DNA of 50,042 bases from Verrucomicrobiota bacterium (GTDB lineage Bacteria; Verrucomicrobiota; Verrucomicrobiia; Palsa-1439): positions 1-50,042 of the forward strand of contig PLTX01000037.1 of the NCBI GenBank assembly GCA_003164675.1, read 5' to 3'. Shown here one piece after another: positions 34,820 through 43,590 of the stretch (the stretch's first letter is position 1; every line of letters starts with the position of its first letter). The position numbers and the translations under genes were made by a program. A model generated the notes under the pieces. The model saw only the letters and a list, made by a program, of their open reading frames with translations, was not told the origin of the DNA and ran no database searches.

Positions 34820-35491
34820 ATGGACATCAGCTTTGCGTGTGGATCGTGCGGTCAAAGCATCGCGATCGACGAGGCCGGGGCCGGACAGTTCGTTGATTGC
34901 CCGACATGCGGGAAAGCACTTGAGGTGCCTTACAAGTCCAAACCTTTGAAGGAGGCTCCTACGCCTCCGTCTGCGCCACTCCCGTCTCCTGCACCGGCCG
35001 GCGCAAAAAGGAAAGGGCAAGACATGAAGACCTGTCCGAAATGCGGGATGGCCCTGTATGGCGGGGAGACCTGCCATTGTGAGCAGGTGGCGACGGCGGA
35101 GACGGGGACGTACAAGGACTTATCGGCGCGGGCGGTGGCGACGTTTGTGGGATGTCTGCTGATCGCGGCAGGGATCATCATGACGATCTATTTTGTCGCC
35201 GGGTACGATACGGCTGTGGAGACGACCATCCCGGGGGAATACAATTCTCTCTTCCATCACTACGATTCAGACCGGCACGAGCGCGTCAACAATATCGGGC
35301 TGGAAGCTAACCGGCTTGTCGGGGTGATGTGCGGACTCGGGCTGACATTTCTTGGCGGCGGGTTGCTAATCATTGGCCGCCTCATCGCCCTCGGCGAAGA
35401 CACGCGGCGCGCGGCGGACGCGCTGGAGGCCACCGGCAAGATCGTGGCCGAGCAGGATGCCGAGTGGCGGAAGAAATCGGAGACGGCGTAG
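34820..35491 (+). CDS. Zinc-ribbon membrane protein
   Basis: The protein has 223 residues. The N-terminal ribbon (CGSCGQSIAIDEAGAGQF...CPTCG) is shared with the genes at 34235 and 45536. After a proline-rich linker comes a second CPKCGMALYGGETCHC ribbon, and then two membrane helices (about 103-127, VATFVGCLLIAAGIIMTIYF, and about 163-190, VMCGLGLTFLGGGLLIIG). A charged, helical tail faces the cytoplasm. The function is unknown. The gene is followed by a REP-like hairpin. The start was chosen from the conserved MDIxF beginning and the shared leader. Confidence 0.75.
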   Translation: MDISFACGSCGQSIAIDEAGAGQFVDCPTCGKALEVPYKSKPLKEAPTPPSAPLPSPAPAGAKRKGQDMKTCPKCGMALYGGETCHCEQVATAETGTYKDLSARAVATFVGCLLIAAGIIMTIYFVAGYDTAVETTIPGEYNSLFHHYDSDRHERVNNIGLEANRLVGVMCGLGLTFLGGGLLIIGRLIALGEDTRRAADALEATGKIVAEQDAEWRKKSETA

Positions 35492-35523
35492 GCCGCTCAC
35501 CCTGGATCCCACCCTCACCCGAA

Positions 35524-35546
35524 CCCTCTCCCCTGAAGGGAGAGGG
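35524..35546. repeat. REP-like hairpin after the zinc-ribbon gene
   Basis: CCCTCTCCC (35524-35532), a CTGAA loop and GGGAGAGGG (35538-35546) form a perfect 9-bp stem. Upstream CCCTCACCCGAA adds to the resemblance to dispersed CCCTCACCC...CCCTCTCCC repeats known from many bacterial genomes. It lies 32 bases after a stop codon and could serve as a terminator, although no T-run follows. Confidence 0.6.
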
Positions 35547-35757
35547 GCCGCAGCGGGAGAGGACGGGCTGTGTCAAGCATCTGACGGGATTCCCTTGATT
35601 CTCAAAATCACCACAGATTATAGGTTTACAGGAGCACTTCCAAGCCGTTGTTGTCACTTCCCCGCGGGCTGGTCCTATTTGCTGCGGGCGGCGCGGTGTC
35701 GGGTGCCGGGCCTCTTGAATGGCTTTCTTCAGAACTGACTCCGCGCCCTCGTCGTAT

Positions 35758-36909
35758 TCACCGCGCGCCTTCCAAACCCGATTTGATGACGCGCGCCGTC
35801 GCGTCCCAACTGAACTTTGCGGCGTGACGGCGCCCGCCCTCACCCAATCGCTGCCGCAACGCGGAATCGGCCAGCAATCGCCGAAACGCGTCGGCCAACG
35901 CGCTGATGTCGCCTTCGTTGACAAGCAACCCCGTTTCGCCGTCCACCACCGCCTCGACTGCGCCGCCACTGCGATAACCGACAACCGGCTTTCCATGATA
36001 GCCGGCTTCGAGGTAACTGATCCCAAACCCCTCGACGCTCTTCGGCAACGAACGGCTCGTCATGGCGCAAATGTCACACTGGTGATAGGTGCTGGCGAGC
36101 GTGTCCGGATTGATCTGGCCCAGATGTTCGAAAGCGACGCCCGCCTCGCGACACACCGCCGCGACCTGGCGCAAATACGACGTGTCGCCGATGCCTCCAA
36201 TCTGGTAGACGATCCGCGATCGGGACTCGGCCGGCAACCGCGCCAGCGCCCGCGCGGTGTCCAGTTGCCCCTTGCGCGGATGGACGCGGGCCAGTGTCAG
36301 GACGCGGATCTTGTCATCGTTGCGCGCCGCCGCGCCGCACGGTCGCATCGCCGCCGTACTGCACGCGCAGGGAGCGATGACAATCCGTCGCGCCAACGGG
36401 GAAAGGAAGCTTCGTTCAATGAGTGAGTGCGAGTATTTCGACACCGTCAGCACGCATTCGACTCGCGGGAAGAAGCGTCGCGCCCAAAACTTCCAGAATC
36501 CATTCTTCTGGAATCGCAGAATCTCCGAGCCATGAAGCACCGAGAGCACCCGCCGGCATTTCACCCGGCCCAGCGGCACGAGAACCATAAACACCATGTG
36601 TGCGCCGACGCTCGTCAGCACCACCGTCGCCTCCTCCAACTGCTTTCGCCGGGCCGCTATCTGGACCGCGAACCGGATCATGTCCCCAAACCGCAAACTA
36701 CCGCCCGCGGGCAGCCGCACAACGGGAAACTCAAACCCATCGACCGCCCCAAGCCCTCCGCAATCCGGCGCCCATACCTCGACATCCTCCCCGGCCCGGT
36801 GCAGGGCAGCCGCCAGTTCTTCACTGTACGTGGCCGCACCGCCACGGAACGGGAAGAATTCGTGCGTGCAGATCACCATCTTCGACTTGGGCTGTGGCGC
36901 GGCTGTCAT
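35758..36909 (-). CDS. GT4-family glycosyltransferase
   Basis: The 383-residue GT-B enzyme has N-terminal HEFFPFRGGAATYSEELA, the GT4 glycine-rich acceptor loop, and the C-terminal nucleotide-sugar site EGFGISYLEAGYHGKPVVG with the E-x7-E motif. GLLVNEGDISALADAFRRLL is the usual tail. It transfers a sugar from an NDP-sugar to a glycan or lipid acceptor; neither can be identified. It is divergent from the ACP-dehydratase gene, with 127 bases between the starts, and forms part of a glycosyltransferase-rich block. The start is not strongly marked; Met 11 is an alternative. Confidence 0.88.
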   Translation of the reverse strand: MTAAPQPKSKMVICTHEFFPFRGGAATYSEELAAALHRAGEDVEVWAPDCGGLGAVDGFEFPVVRLPAGGSLRFGDMIRFAVQIAARRKQLEEATVVLTSVGAHMVFMVLVPLGRVKCRRVLSVLHGSEILRFQKNGFWKFWARRFFPRVECVLTVSKYSHSLIERSFLSPLARRIVIAPCACSTAAMRPCGAAARNDDKIRVLTLARVHPRKGQLDTARALARLPAESRSRIVYQIGGIGDTSYLRQVAAVCREAGVAFEHLGQINPDTLASTYHQCDICAMTSRSLPKSVEGFGISYLEAGYHGKPVVGYRSGGAVEAVVDGETGLLVNEGDISALADAFRRLLADSALRQRLGEGGRRHAAKFSWDATARVIKSGLEGAR

Positions 36910-37036
36910 GGATGGACAATGGTAATCTCAACAAACCCGTGCCGCGATGCCAAATGAAAAAATCACTTTCCCTTTGGCGCGGGGTTTGGTATCAGTCCCC
37001 CGCGACGAAGGACCAGCGCACAGGCGCAGTTTCACA

Positions 37037-37963
37037 ATGAATGTAACTTTGACCGACAAAGAAATGGCCGACCTGAAGGATGGATTGCGCCGGTGCAGTC
37101 CCGAAACAATCGATGCGGCGGTTCGGTACCGCGAAACGGGCGATCTCGACACGATCCCGACCATCGTGTTCGGGATTCTTGAACGCTACCAACCCTCTAC
37201 CGCGCCCGTGAAACTTTCCCAAGCGGATGAAGACGCGCGGCTCATCGAGGACCTCGGGCTGGACTCGCTGACGTTGCTGGAAATCGTGCTGACGATTGAG
37301 GAAGTCCTCAAGCTGCACATTGAAAATGAGGAGCTTCGCGAAATCCGCACGATGGGGAGCCTGAACAAGTTTCTCCATGGCAAGATCACGGGGGCCGACA
37401 CCGGGGCGCCCTCAAAGGTCTATTCGCGCGAGGAGATCGTTCTCGTGCTCCCGCAACAGCCGCCGTTCCTGTTCCTCGATGAAGCGTCGCTCAACGCCGA
37501 GACCCTCAAGGCCAGTTACACCGTCAAGGGCAACGAATTTTTCCTCGAAGGCCATTTCAAGGACGAGCCGATCTTTCCTGCCTCGATCGTGTTTGAGGCC
37601 ACGGGCCAGGCCGCGTGCCTGTGGGTGTTGGAAAAGGCACCGGCCCAAATCGGCAAGGAGATCAAATCCAACCACGTCTTTTTCGCGTCGCTCGACGGCG
37701 CGCACTTCTACCAAAAGACGAAGCCGGGTGACAAACTCGAGTTCGAGTTGAAACTTACCCGTCTTCGCGAGCCACTGGCAATCTTTGAGGGCACGGTGAC
37801 GTCCCGAGGGCAGCGCGTGGCCAAGATCGAACGCCTCGTGCTCGCGTTTGGCGAACAACTTCTCCCCGGAAATATACCATCGTCGGAATCGTCCGCTTCG
37901 GATGCCGTAGCGGCGCCTGCCCTCGCCGTGGCGCCCAACGGCTCGGATAGCGTCCGTTCCTGA
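37037..37963 (+). CDS. ACP-dehydratase fusion (FabZ-like hotdog)
   Basis: The 308-residue protein has two domains. Residues 30-118 form an acyl carrier protein with the phosphopantetheine serine Ser77 in EDLGLDSLTLLEIV. Residues 127-275 form a FabZ/FabA-like hotdog dehydratase, with His173 in FFLEGHFKDEPIFPAS and Glu187 in IVFEATGQAA as the expected catalytic pair. The usual LPHR motif is LPQQ. The C-terminus is a low-complexity Ser/Ala tail. It would carry and dehydrate a growing 3-hydroxyacyl chain in place. It precedes the ketosynthase by 23 bases, so the two are co-transcribed. The frame is open upstream to 36947, but homology begins at MNVTLTD. Confidence 0.88.
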   Translation: MNVTLTDKEMADLKDGLRRCSPETIDAAVRYRETGDLDTIPTIVFGILERYQPSTAPVKLSQADEDARLIEDLGLDSLTLLEIVLTIEEVLKLHIENEELREIRTMGSLNKFLHGKITGADTGAPSKVYSREEIVLVLPQQPPFLFLDEASLNAETLKASYTVKGNEFFLEGHFKDEPIFPASIVFEATGQAACLWVLEKAPAQIGKEIKSNHVFFASLDGAHFYQKTKPGDKLEFELKLTRLREPLAIFEGTVTSRGQRVAKIERLVLAFGEQLLPGNIPSSESSASDAVAAPALAVAPNGSDSVRS

Positions 37964-37986
37964 GTTCGTATCGACCTAACTTGTCA

Positions 37987-39255
37987 ATGAAGCGCGTCGC
38001 CGTCACGGGCTTGGGGTTCATCACCAGCATTGGCAACAGCCGTCGGCAGGTCGTCCGCAGCCTCCAGGAATGTCTCACCGGCGTCGAGCCGTTTGCGGAG
38101 TTTGCCGGTCCCGATGCACCGCCGAAACTGGCTGGCACCGTCAAGGGTTTCCAGTTTCCCACGGCCTACTTCGAGGATTGGCAGTTTCCAGCGGAGTACA
38201 AACTTACTCGCGAGCAATTGCGCCCAATGGCACCGAACTCCCTGTACGCCTACGGGGCGATGCAACAGGCCATCGCCGAAGCGAAGCTGACGCCCGACCA
38301 GGTGTCCAACCCGCGCACCGGAGTCATGTGCGCCTCGGGCGGTTCCATGTGGCTCGCCTATGAGAACATGCACACGATGATCACACGCGGCGTCGCCCGA
38401 TGCCAACCCATGGCCATTGTCAACAGCATCCCCGGCTCGTTGTACATCAATCTGGTCACCTGTTACAAAATCAAGGGCGGAGCACTCGGCTTCTCCAGCG
38501 CGTGTTCGTCCTCCGCCCACGCGCTTGGCGCGGCCTGTGACCTGATCCGACTCGGTCGCCAGGACGTCGTGTTTGTCGTCGGCGCCGAGGACTGCAACAA
38601 GTTCAACATTCTTCCTTTTGCGGCCATCCGCGCGCTGAGCCTGCAGACCGACCCTGCCAAGACACCGTGCGCGTTCGATGTGAAACGCGACGGATTCGTC
38701 GGCACGGGCGGGGCTGCCGTCCTGGTGTTGGAAGAACTCGAACACGCGAAGCGCCGCGGTGCACCCGTCGCCGCCGAGGTCCTGGGTTGGGGCCAGTCGG
38801 CCGACGGGTACAACGTGCTCGCGCCCGATCCGGACGGCGACGGATTGAAACGCGCGATGGAAAACGCGTTTCACGACGCCCATTTGGCGAAGGAGGAAGT
38901 TGATTACATCAACGCCCACGCCACATCGACAACCGTGGGCGATGTCAGCGAGTGCCGCGCGATCCGCGCCGTGTTCGGCAACGGCAAGACGCCCCACGTC
39001 AGCAGTACCAAGAGCCTGACCGGCCACGGCCTCTCCCTGGCGGGCGCGATGGAGGCCGGCTTCTGCGTGCTCGCTCTTCAGGAGGGCTTCATTCCCGTAT
39101 CCGCGCACATCACGCAACTCGATCCGCAGTGCGCCATCGTGCCCATCGTCACGAAACCGGTCCCCGACAAACCTCGCATCACCCTCAGCAACTCAAGCGG
39201 CTTCGGGGGCACCAACGTTTGCCTCGCCTTCCGCCGTTGGGAAAATGGCCCCTAG
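37987..39255 (+). CDS. Beta-ketoacyl-ACP synthase
   Basis: This ketosynthase of 422 residues has Cys173 in SSACSSSAHALG, His311 in NAHATSTTVGD and His347 in SSTKSLTGHGLSLAGA, a full Cys-His-His triad. It is closer in style to FabB/aryl-polyene ketosynthases than the one at 19579 (TGHGLSLAGA motif). With the ACP-dehydratase upstream and an SDR overlapping it downstream, it completes an elongation cycle: condensation, reduction and dehydration. No enoyl reductase is seen nearby, which would favour retained double bonds. It starts at ATG 37987; a TTG two codons earlier is less likely. Confidence 0.92.
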   Translation: MKRVAVTGLGFITSIGNSRRQVVRSLQECLTGVEPFAEFAGPDAPPKLAGTVKGFQFPTAYFEDWQFPAEYKLTREQLRPMAPNSLYAYGAMQQAIAEAKLTPDQVSNPRTGVMCASGGSMWLAYENMHTMITRGVARCQPMAIVNSIPGSLYINLVTCYKIKGGALGFSSACSSSAHALGAACDLIRLGRQDVVFVVGAEDCNKFNILPFAAIRALSLQTDPAKTPCAFDVKRDGFVGTGGAAVLVLEELEHAKRRGAPVAAEVLGWGQSADGYNVLAPDPDGDGLKRAMENAFHDAHLAKEEVDYINAHATSTTVGDVSECRAIRAVFGNGKTPHVSSTKSLTGHGLSLAGAMEAGFCVLALQEGFIPVSAHITQLDPQCAIVPIVTKPVPDKPRITLSNSSGFGGTNVCLAFRRWENGP

Positions 39256-40066
39256 CAACACCAGGACGGTTTTCCTGACCGGCGCCAGTTCCGGCATCGG
39301 ACTGGAAACAGCCAAACTGCTCACCGCGCAGGGATTCGACGTGTGGGGAACGTCCCGCGACCCGGCCCGTCTCCCCAAGTTGCCGCGTTTCCACGGCGTG
39401 CCGATGGACCTCGCGCAACCAGATTCCGTCCGTCGGGGTTTCGCCGCCGCATCCCAGGCAGCGGGCGCATTCGACGTGTTGATCAACAACGCAGGCGCGG
39501 CCGCATTCGGACCGCTCGAAACCATGCCTCTGGAGACTGTCCACGAGCAGTTCCAGCTACTGGTCGAAGCGCCGGTGGAACTGATCCGCCTGGTGCTTCC
39601 CCGAATGCGCGAGCGCGGTCGCGGCATGATTGTGAATGTCACTTCGCTTGCGGCGCAATTCCCCATTCCGTTCATGGTTCCCTACAGCGCGGCGAAATCC
39701 GCCCTCAGTGTGTTTACGACGGGATTGCGGGTGGAGCTTTCGAATACGTCGATTCGTGTCGTCGAGATTCGCCCGGGTGACATCAACACCTCGTTTCACG
39801 ACCGGACAAAGCGCGTGGAAGCGATGAGGAAACCCGAAGAGGAACGTCGGATGAAATCAGCTTGGGAAACCCAGTTGCGGAACATGGCGGCCGCGCCGCG
39901 GCCCGATCGGGTTGCGCAGGCCATTCTCCGAGTGGTTACGATACCGAGTCCGCCACCGGTTGTGGTTGTGGGAGGCGTATTCCAGGCGCGGCTGGCACCG
40001 CTGGGCGCGCGGCTCTTGCCGCTTCGAGTACAGGAATTCGTCCTTCGGAAATACTATCGGCTCTGA
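39245..40066 (+). CDS. Short-chain dehydrogenase/reductase
   Basis: The 273-residue classical SDR has the NAD(P) loop TGASSGIG (12-19), NNAG at 81-84, and the catalytic Ser134, Tyr147 and Lys151 (NVTSLAAQ ... YSAAK). By context it is the likely 3-ketoacyl-ACP reductase of the cassette, although SDR specificity cannot be read from sequence. It overlaps the ketosynthase by 11 bases. Its last 131 bases are also used on the opposite strand by the glycosyltransferase gene at 39936. The C-terminal part (VVVVGGVFQARLAP...) resembles the membrane-associated tail of some lipid SDRs. Confidence 0.9.
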   Translation: MAPSNTRTVFLTGASSGIGLETAKLLTAQGFDVWGTSRDPARLPKLPRFHGVPMDLAQPDSVRRGFAAASQAAGAFDVLINNAGAAAFGPLETMPLETVHEQFQLLVEAPVELIRLVLPRMRERGRGMIVNVTSLAAQFPIPFMVPYSAAKSALSVFTTGLRVELSNTSIRVVEIRPGDINTSFHDRTKRVEAMRKPEEERRMKSAWETQLRNMAAAPRPDRVAQAILRVVTIPSPPPVVVVGGVFQARLAPLGARLLPLRVQEFVLRKYYRL

Positions 40067-41204
40067 CGCCGAGACCGGCGATCATCCTCACAATATCGCT
40101 CGGGCGCAAGGGAGGACAGGTGCGTTGCATCGCCCGACGGATTGCCGCCGGCAACTCGGGTCGCTTTCGCCACTCGGTGACAATTCCCGCCAACTCTTCG
40201 GGGCTGCGCACGAGTTGCGCCACACCGTGGTCGCGACAAAACTTCACCGTGATACGCTCCTGGGGCATGATGCCGCCGAGACTGTTCAGCAGCAACGGGC
40301 ATCCGCTCACGATCGCCTCGCTGGTCGTGCCCGTGCCCGGACGCGCGACGATCGCTGACACCGAACGCATCAACTGGCCGACGTTCGTATTGTGTGGCAG
40401 CAGACGGATGCGCGCCGATGGGTTGGCCTTGGCCCACTCGGAAACTTCGCACTCGGCAATCGGCGATTTGCCGCACAGCAATACGACCTGCGCATCGACT
40501 CCACGCCGTCGCAACGCTTCGAGAAACCGGACGTGATTGTGGGCGCCGCGGCTCGACGCGTTTAACAGAAGAATGAATTCGGCTGGATCCAGCCGCAATT
40601 TCTCGCGTATGAATGCCGCGCGCCCGGCGTCGTCCTCCGTCGGGTCATAGAAAAACCGACGTAACAAAAAACCGCCCACCTGGGTTCGTTCCGGGGCCAT
40701 TCCCCAGCGTACTGCCGCCTGGCAGGTCCCGGGAACGGCGCCAATGAACAGGTCCGCGGATGGGTTCACCCAGTGTCGGCTGAACCCGTAACCGCCGGAC
40801 AATTCGCCGCAATAGGTGATACACTTCACGCGATCTTTACCAAGCACCTCGCGGGCATATTCAAAAAAACCGTGGTTCAGCGAGTCGTGCACGCTGATCA
40901 GCACATCGGGCCGCAATTCGGTCAAGACCTGGCGGTATTTGGCGGCCCCCAGCGGTTTCCGCGTGCGGACAATCGGCACAACTTCCAAAAAGTTGAAATA
41001 CGCATGATGCAGGTACGGTGCCGTGCGCTGGATCCAATTGTACAACCAGACACCAAACGCGTAAACGGGGTGGGATTTCTCCAGCGGACGATGGAGTTGC
41101 ACGGAGAGATCAAAACATGGCTCGGCCTGCGCCCATTCCTGGAATGCGCGCGCCCGCATGTTGTGACCGCCTCCTGTGCTCGATGTGAGTACCAGAACTC
41201 GCAT
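39936..41204 (-). CDS. MGDG-synthase-like glycosyltransferase (GT28)
   Basis: The enzyme has about 422 residues and begins RVLVLTSSTGGGHNMRARAF, the GGGH motif of galactosyldiacylglycerol synthases and MurG-like GT28 enzymes. The C-terminal donor site is IVARPGTGTTSEAI, with LPHNTNVGQLM before it. Such enzymes glycosylate membrane lipids. The last 40 or so residues (from about position 40066 down) are Pro/Ala/Arg-rich, lie antisense to the SDR 3' end, and look like read-through past a lost stop. The start is uncertain: GGGAGG abuts an ATG at 41228, but the fold begins at 41204. It is convergent with the fatty-acid cassette. Confidence 0.85.
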   Translation of the reverse strand: MRVLVLTSSTGGGHNMRARAFQEWAQAEPCFDLSVQLHRPLEKSHPVYAFGVWLYNWIQRTAPYLHHAYFNFLEVVPIVRTRKPLGAAKYRQVLTELRPDVLISVHDSLNHGFFEYAREVLGKDRVKCITYCGELSGGYGFSRHWVNPSADLFIGAVPGTCQAAVRWGMAPERTQVGGFLLRRFFYDPTEDDAGRAAFIREKLRLDPAEFILLLNASSRGAHNHVRFLEALRRRGVDAQVVLLCGKSPIAECEVSEWAKANPSARIRLLPHNTNVGQLMRSVSAIVARPGTGTTSEAIVSGCPLLLNSLGGIMPQERITVKFCRDHGVAQLVRSPEELAGIVTEWRKRPELPAAIRRAMQRTCPPLRPSDIVRMIAGLGVRADSISEGRIPVLEAARAARPAVPAAPGIRLPQPQPVADSVS

Positions 41205-41440
41205 GGGCGCATCGAGTATACAGAACATCCTCCCTTCTACAAGCCCCGAAGTACCCTCCCCGAAACCAGCAGCGCGAGCGCCGACAATCCCAGCGCAAAG
41301 TATCCTGCCAAAAAAAATGTTACCCACGCGCGCCAGATTCGGTATGCTGCCATTCGGTTGCCTCCGCGCCTGCATCCTATCCATGGTCAACCGCGCGGCC
41401 AGGCTCACAGTGTGCGAATGAGGAGAGTTTCCGCAAGGTC

Positions 41441-42502
41441 ATGGCACGAGTCCTCTACGGAGTAATGGGCAACACGTTCGGGCACGTGTCGCGCGCCCTG
41501 GCCGTCACGGGCCGGCTGACCGAGCATGAATTTCATTTCGTCGGAGGCGGACGCGTCCCGGAAGTGCTGCGCGGCCTGTACCCCGTGTTGGAAGTGCCCG
41601 TGGCCCATACGGTGTACCAGAAGCAACGGGTTTCGGTGCCTCGCACGTGCGGCCATCTCGCCCATTGCGTCGCCAGCATCCCCCGGGTCAACCGCCAGAT
41701 CCTCGACTTGATCCGCCAATGGCAACCCGATGTCGCCATCTGCGACCGCGAATTCTTCCTGCCTCACGCCGCCAGCCGCGCCGGACTTCCAATCTTTTCG
41801 CTCGACCACTCCCACGTGCTGCAGGTCTGTCGCTACCACGTGCCGGCCTCGCAGACGATTTCGTGGTTGCTCTCGCGCCTTGAAGATTCTTTGTTCTTTA
41901 ATTACACGCGCCACAACCTCGTCACCTCGTTCTTCCATCCCGAACTCAAGCCCGACGGACAGAACGAGCTTCTCCCGCCCGTTCTTCGTCCCGCCGTGCG
42001 CGAGCATCGACCGACAACAGGCGATCACGTCTTCATTTACCAGACCACCCCCACGTTCGGCGCCCTGATCGATGTCGCCCGTCAACTCAAGCGCCCCGTC
42101 GTCGTCTACGGCTTTCGCAATGAGAGAGCTGCGGAAGGCAACCTGACCTTCAAACCCTTCGACAAAACCGCCATCCTCAGCGACCTCGCCGGGAGTTGCT
42201 ACGCCGTCGTCAACGCCGGCCACAACCTCATCTGCGAAGCGCTCGCGTTTGGCAAACCGCTCCTTTGCTTCCCCATCGCCAACACCTTCGAGCAGTTCAT
42301 CAACGCCTGGCACGTCCGCCGCCTCGGCTACGGCGATTTCTCCACCAGCTTCCATCCTTCTCTCGCCACGTTCGCGAACTTCGAGTCGCGCCTTGACGAC
42401 TACCGCCGCAACATCGAAACCCGCTTCGTCGACGGCACCGACATCGTCACCAGCCGCGTCCGCGAGTTGATCGACCACTACTCCTCTTCCAAGCCGTTGT
42501 AG
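41441..42502 (+). CDS. Glycosyltransferase (MJ1255/VC2487-like, GT28-type)
   Basis: The 353-residue GT-B enzyme begins MARVLYGVMGNTFGHVSRALAV, the GxGH-type loop of the MJ1255 family, and ends with NAGHNLICEALAFGKPLLCFP, the donor-binding region. These enzymes resemble UDP-glycosyltransferases of GT1/GT28 and transfer sugars to lipid or polyketide-type acceptors. It is divergent from the MGDG-synthase-like gene next door, giving two lipid-type glycosyltransferases beside the ketosynthase cassette. A strong hairpin begins one base after the stop. Confidence 0.85.
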   Translation: MARVLYGVMGNTFGHVSRALAVTGRLTEHEFHFVGGGRVPEVLRGLYPVLEVPVAHTVYQKQRVSVPRTCGHLAHCVASIPRVNRQILDLIRQWQPDVAICDREFFLPHAASRAGLPIFSLDHSHVLQVCRYHVPASQTISWLLSRLEDSLFFNYTRHNLVTSFFHPELKPDGQNELLPPVLRPAVREHRPTTGDHVFIYQTTPTFGALIDVARQLKRPVVVYGFRNERAAEGNLTFKPFDKTAILSDLAGSCYAVVNAGHNLICEALAFGKPLLCFPIANTFEQFINAWHVRRLGYGDFSTSFHPSLATFANFESRLDDYRRNIETRFVDGTDIVTSRVRELIDHYSSSKPL

Positions 42503-42829
42503 CCACGGCGCTCTGTCGCCGTGCCGCTCGTTGCGCGACGTCCTTTCGTGTAGCGTTCGAAGCCGAGTCTTCGAGACGCGCCGAATCTTTGCCGACGGCG
42601 CAATCCCAGCGAATATCTGCTGGCCTCCCGCCCGCGCCGCTCCCTGCAGCCGCGGAGCTGAGTCTGCGAAACCCGAGCTGTCGTTGCTGCGCTCGCAATC
42701 TCATTCGCGGTCCGTACCCCAGCTACCAACTACAAGCTGCTTGCTACTAATCCTCTCACGGATTCCCTTGTCACCACCACCACTTCAGCGCTAAACTACG
42801 ACCCGCTGCAAGACCGTTGCGAGGTTAGG
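42503..42829. other. Spacer with a hairpin, no gene
   Basis: No open frame here is supported. The hairpin at 42504-42523 lies at the left end. The rest shows only GC-rich sequence, with the likely promoter and ribosome-binding site of the next gene at the right end (GGTTAGG just before the ATG). Confidence 0.5.
42504..42523. repeat. 7-bp-stem palindromic element
   Basis: CACGGCG, loop CTCTGT and CGCCGTG form a perfect hairpin directly after the glycosyltransferase stop. The loop and the layout match the element inside the gene at 43191-43210 (loop CTCCGT), with different stem bases that still pair. This suggests a dispersed family of compensating palindromes. Confidence 0.65.
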
Positions 42830-43576
42830 ATGAATGTGAGCACGCTCGAATCAACCGTTAGCGATATCACAGCCCGCCTGCGCCAGGGGCGCTACCCTAA
42901 CGAACAATCCGTCTCCCAAGGCATCGTCCTCCGCCTTCTCCAAGAACTTGGCTGGGACACATACGACATAAGCTCCGTTTGGCCTGAATATCAAACCGGC
43001 GAAGGCCGCGCCGACTTCGCTCTGTGTCATCCGCCTTCCAAGCCCGCTGTCTTCATCGAAGTCAAACAACCCGGCCGCGCCGAGGAATCAGTCCGCCAGG
43101 CTCTCGAATACGCCTTCCATACTGGCGTCCCGTTCATCGTCTTGACCGCGTCATCCAAACCATCCGTCGAACCAATCCCACGCACTGGAGGGTCGCGCTC
43201 CGTCGCGACCGCTTCCCCGGTAACCACTGCCTCAGCCCGCGCCGGCAAGCTCGTCCTTCGCGGAAAAGCCTACTCGTACCACAACGCCATAGACGCCATG
43301 GTCATCGTCCTCTGCGAACTCGCGAAAGGCGACCCCACGTTCCTCGAACGCTGCTCCCAGCACCCCGACGCCCAAGGACGGAAACGCCACTACATCGCCC
43401 GCACACCCGAAGAACTGTATCCGGACCGCGAAGATCTCCGTGTATGTCGCCAACCCCTACCAGGTGGCTGGTTTGTCGCGACAAACATCAACAACATCTT
43501 GAAGCGAACCATCATCAAACTCGCCGCCGAAGTTGCCGGCTTGTCCTTCGGCAAGGATGTGATCGTGGAGTTTTAG
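42830..43576 (+). CDS. HSDR_N-type PD-(D/E)xK protein
   Basis: The 248-residue protein has an N-terminal nuclease-like fold related to the N-domain of type I restriction R subunits: PNEQSVSQGIVLRLLQELGWD, then Asp62 in GRADFAL and Glu77-x-Lys79 in FIEVKQPG, the PD-(D/E)xK core. ALEYAFHTGVPFIVLT is the usual next strand. After that comes an atypical Ser/Thr/Ala-rich linker (about 110-138) encoded partly by a palindromic element, then a separate C-terminal domain (AYSYHNAIDAMVIVLCELA, ITKLAAEVAGLSFGK-like end) that I do not recognise. There is no helicase or methylase partner. The DUF4365-like gene follows after 14 bases. Confidence 0.75.
   Translation: MNVSTLESTVSDITARLRQGRYPNEQSVSQGIVLRLLQELGWDTYDISSVWPEYQTGEGRADFALCHPPSKPAVFIEVKQPGRAEESVRQALEYAFHTGVPFIVLTASSKPSVEPIPRTGGSRSVATASPVTTASARAGKLVLRGKAYSYHNAIDAMVIVLCELAKGDPTFLERCSQHPDAQGRKRHYIARTPEELYPDREDLRVCRQPLPGGWFVATNINNILKRTIIKLAAEVAGLSFGKDVIVEF
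43191..43210. repeat. Palindromic element inside the HSDR_N-type gene
   Basis: GGTCGCG, loop CTCCGT and CGCGACC form a perfect 7-bp stem inside coding DNA, at codons 121-127. It encodes part of a linker with no counterpart in the family. It resembles the intergenic hairpin at 42504-42523 in size and loop, so it looks like the same kind of element inserted in frame. Confidence 0.6.
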
Positions 43577-43590
43577 GAAAACGCAAACGA

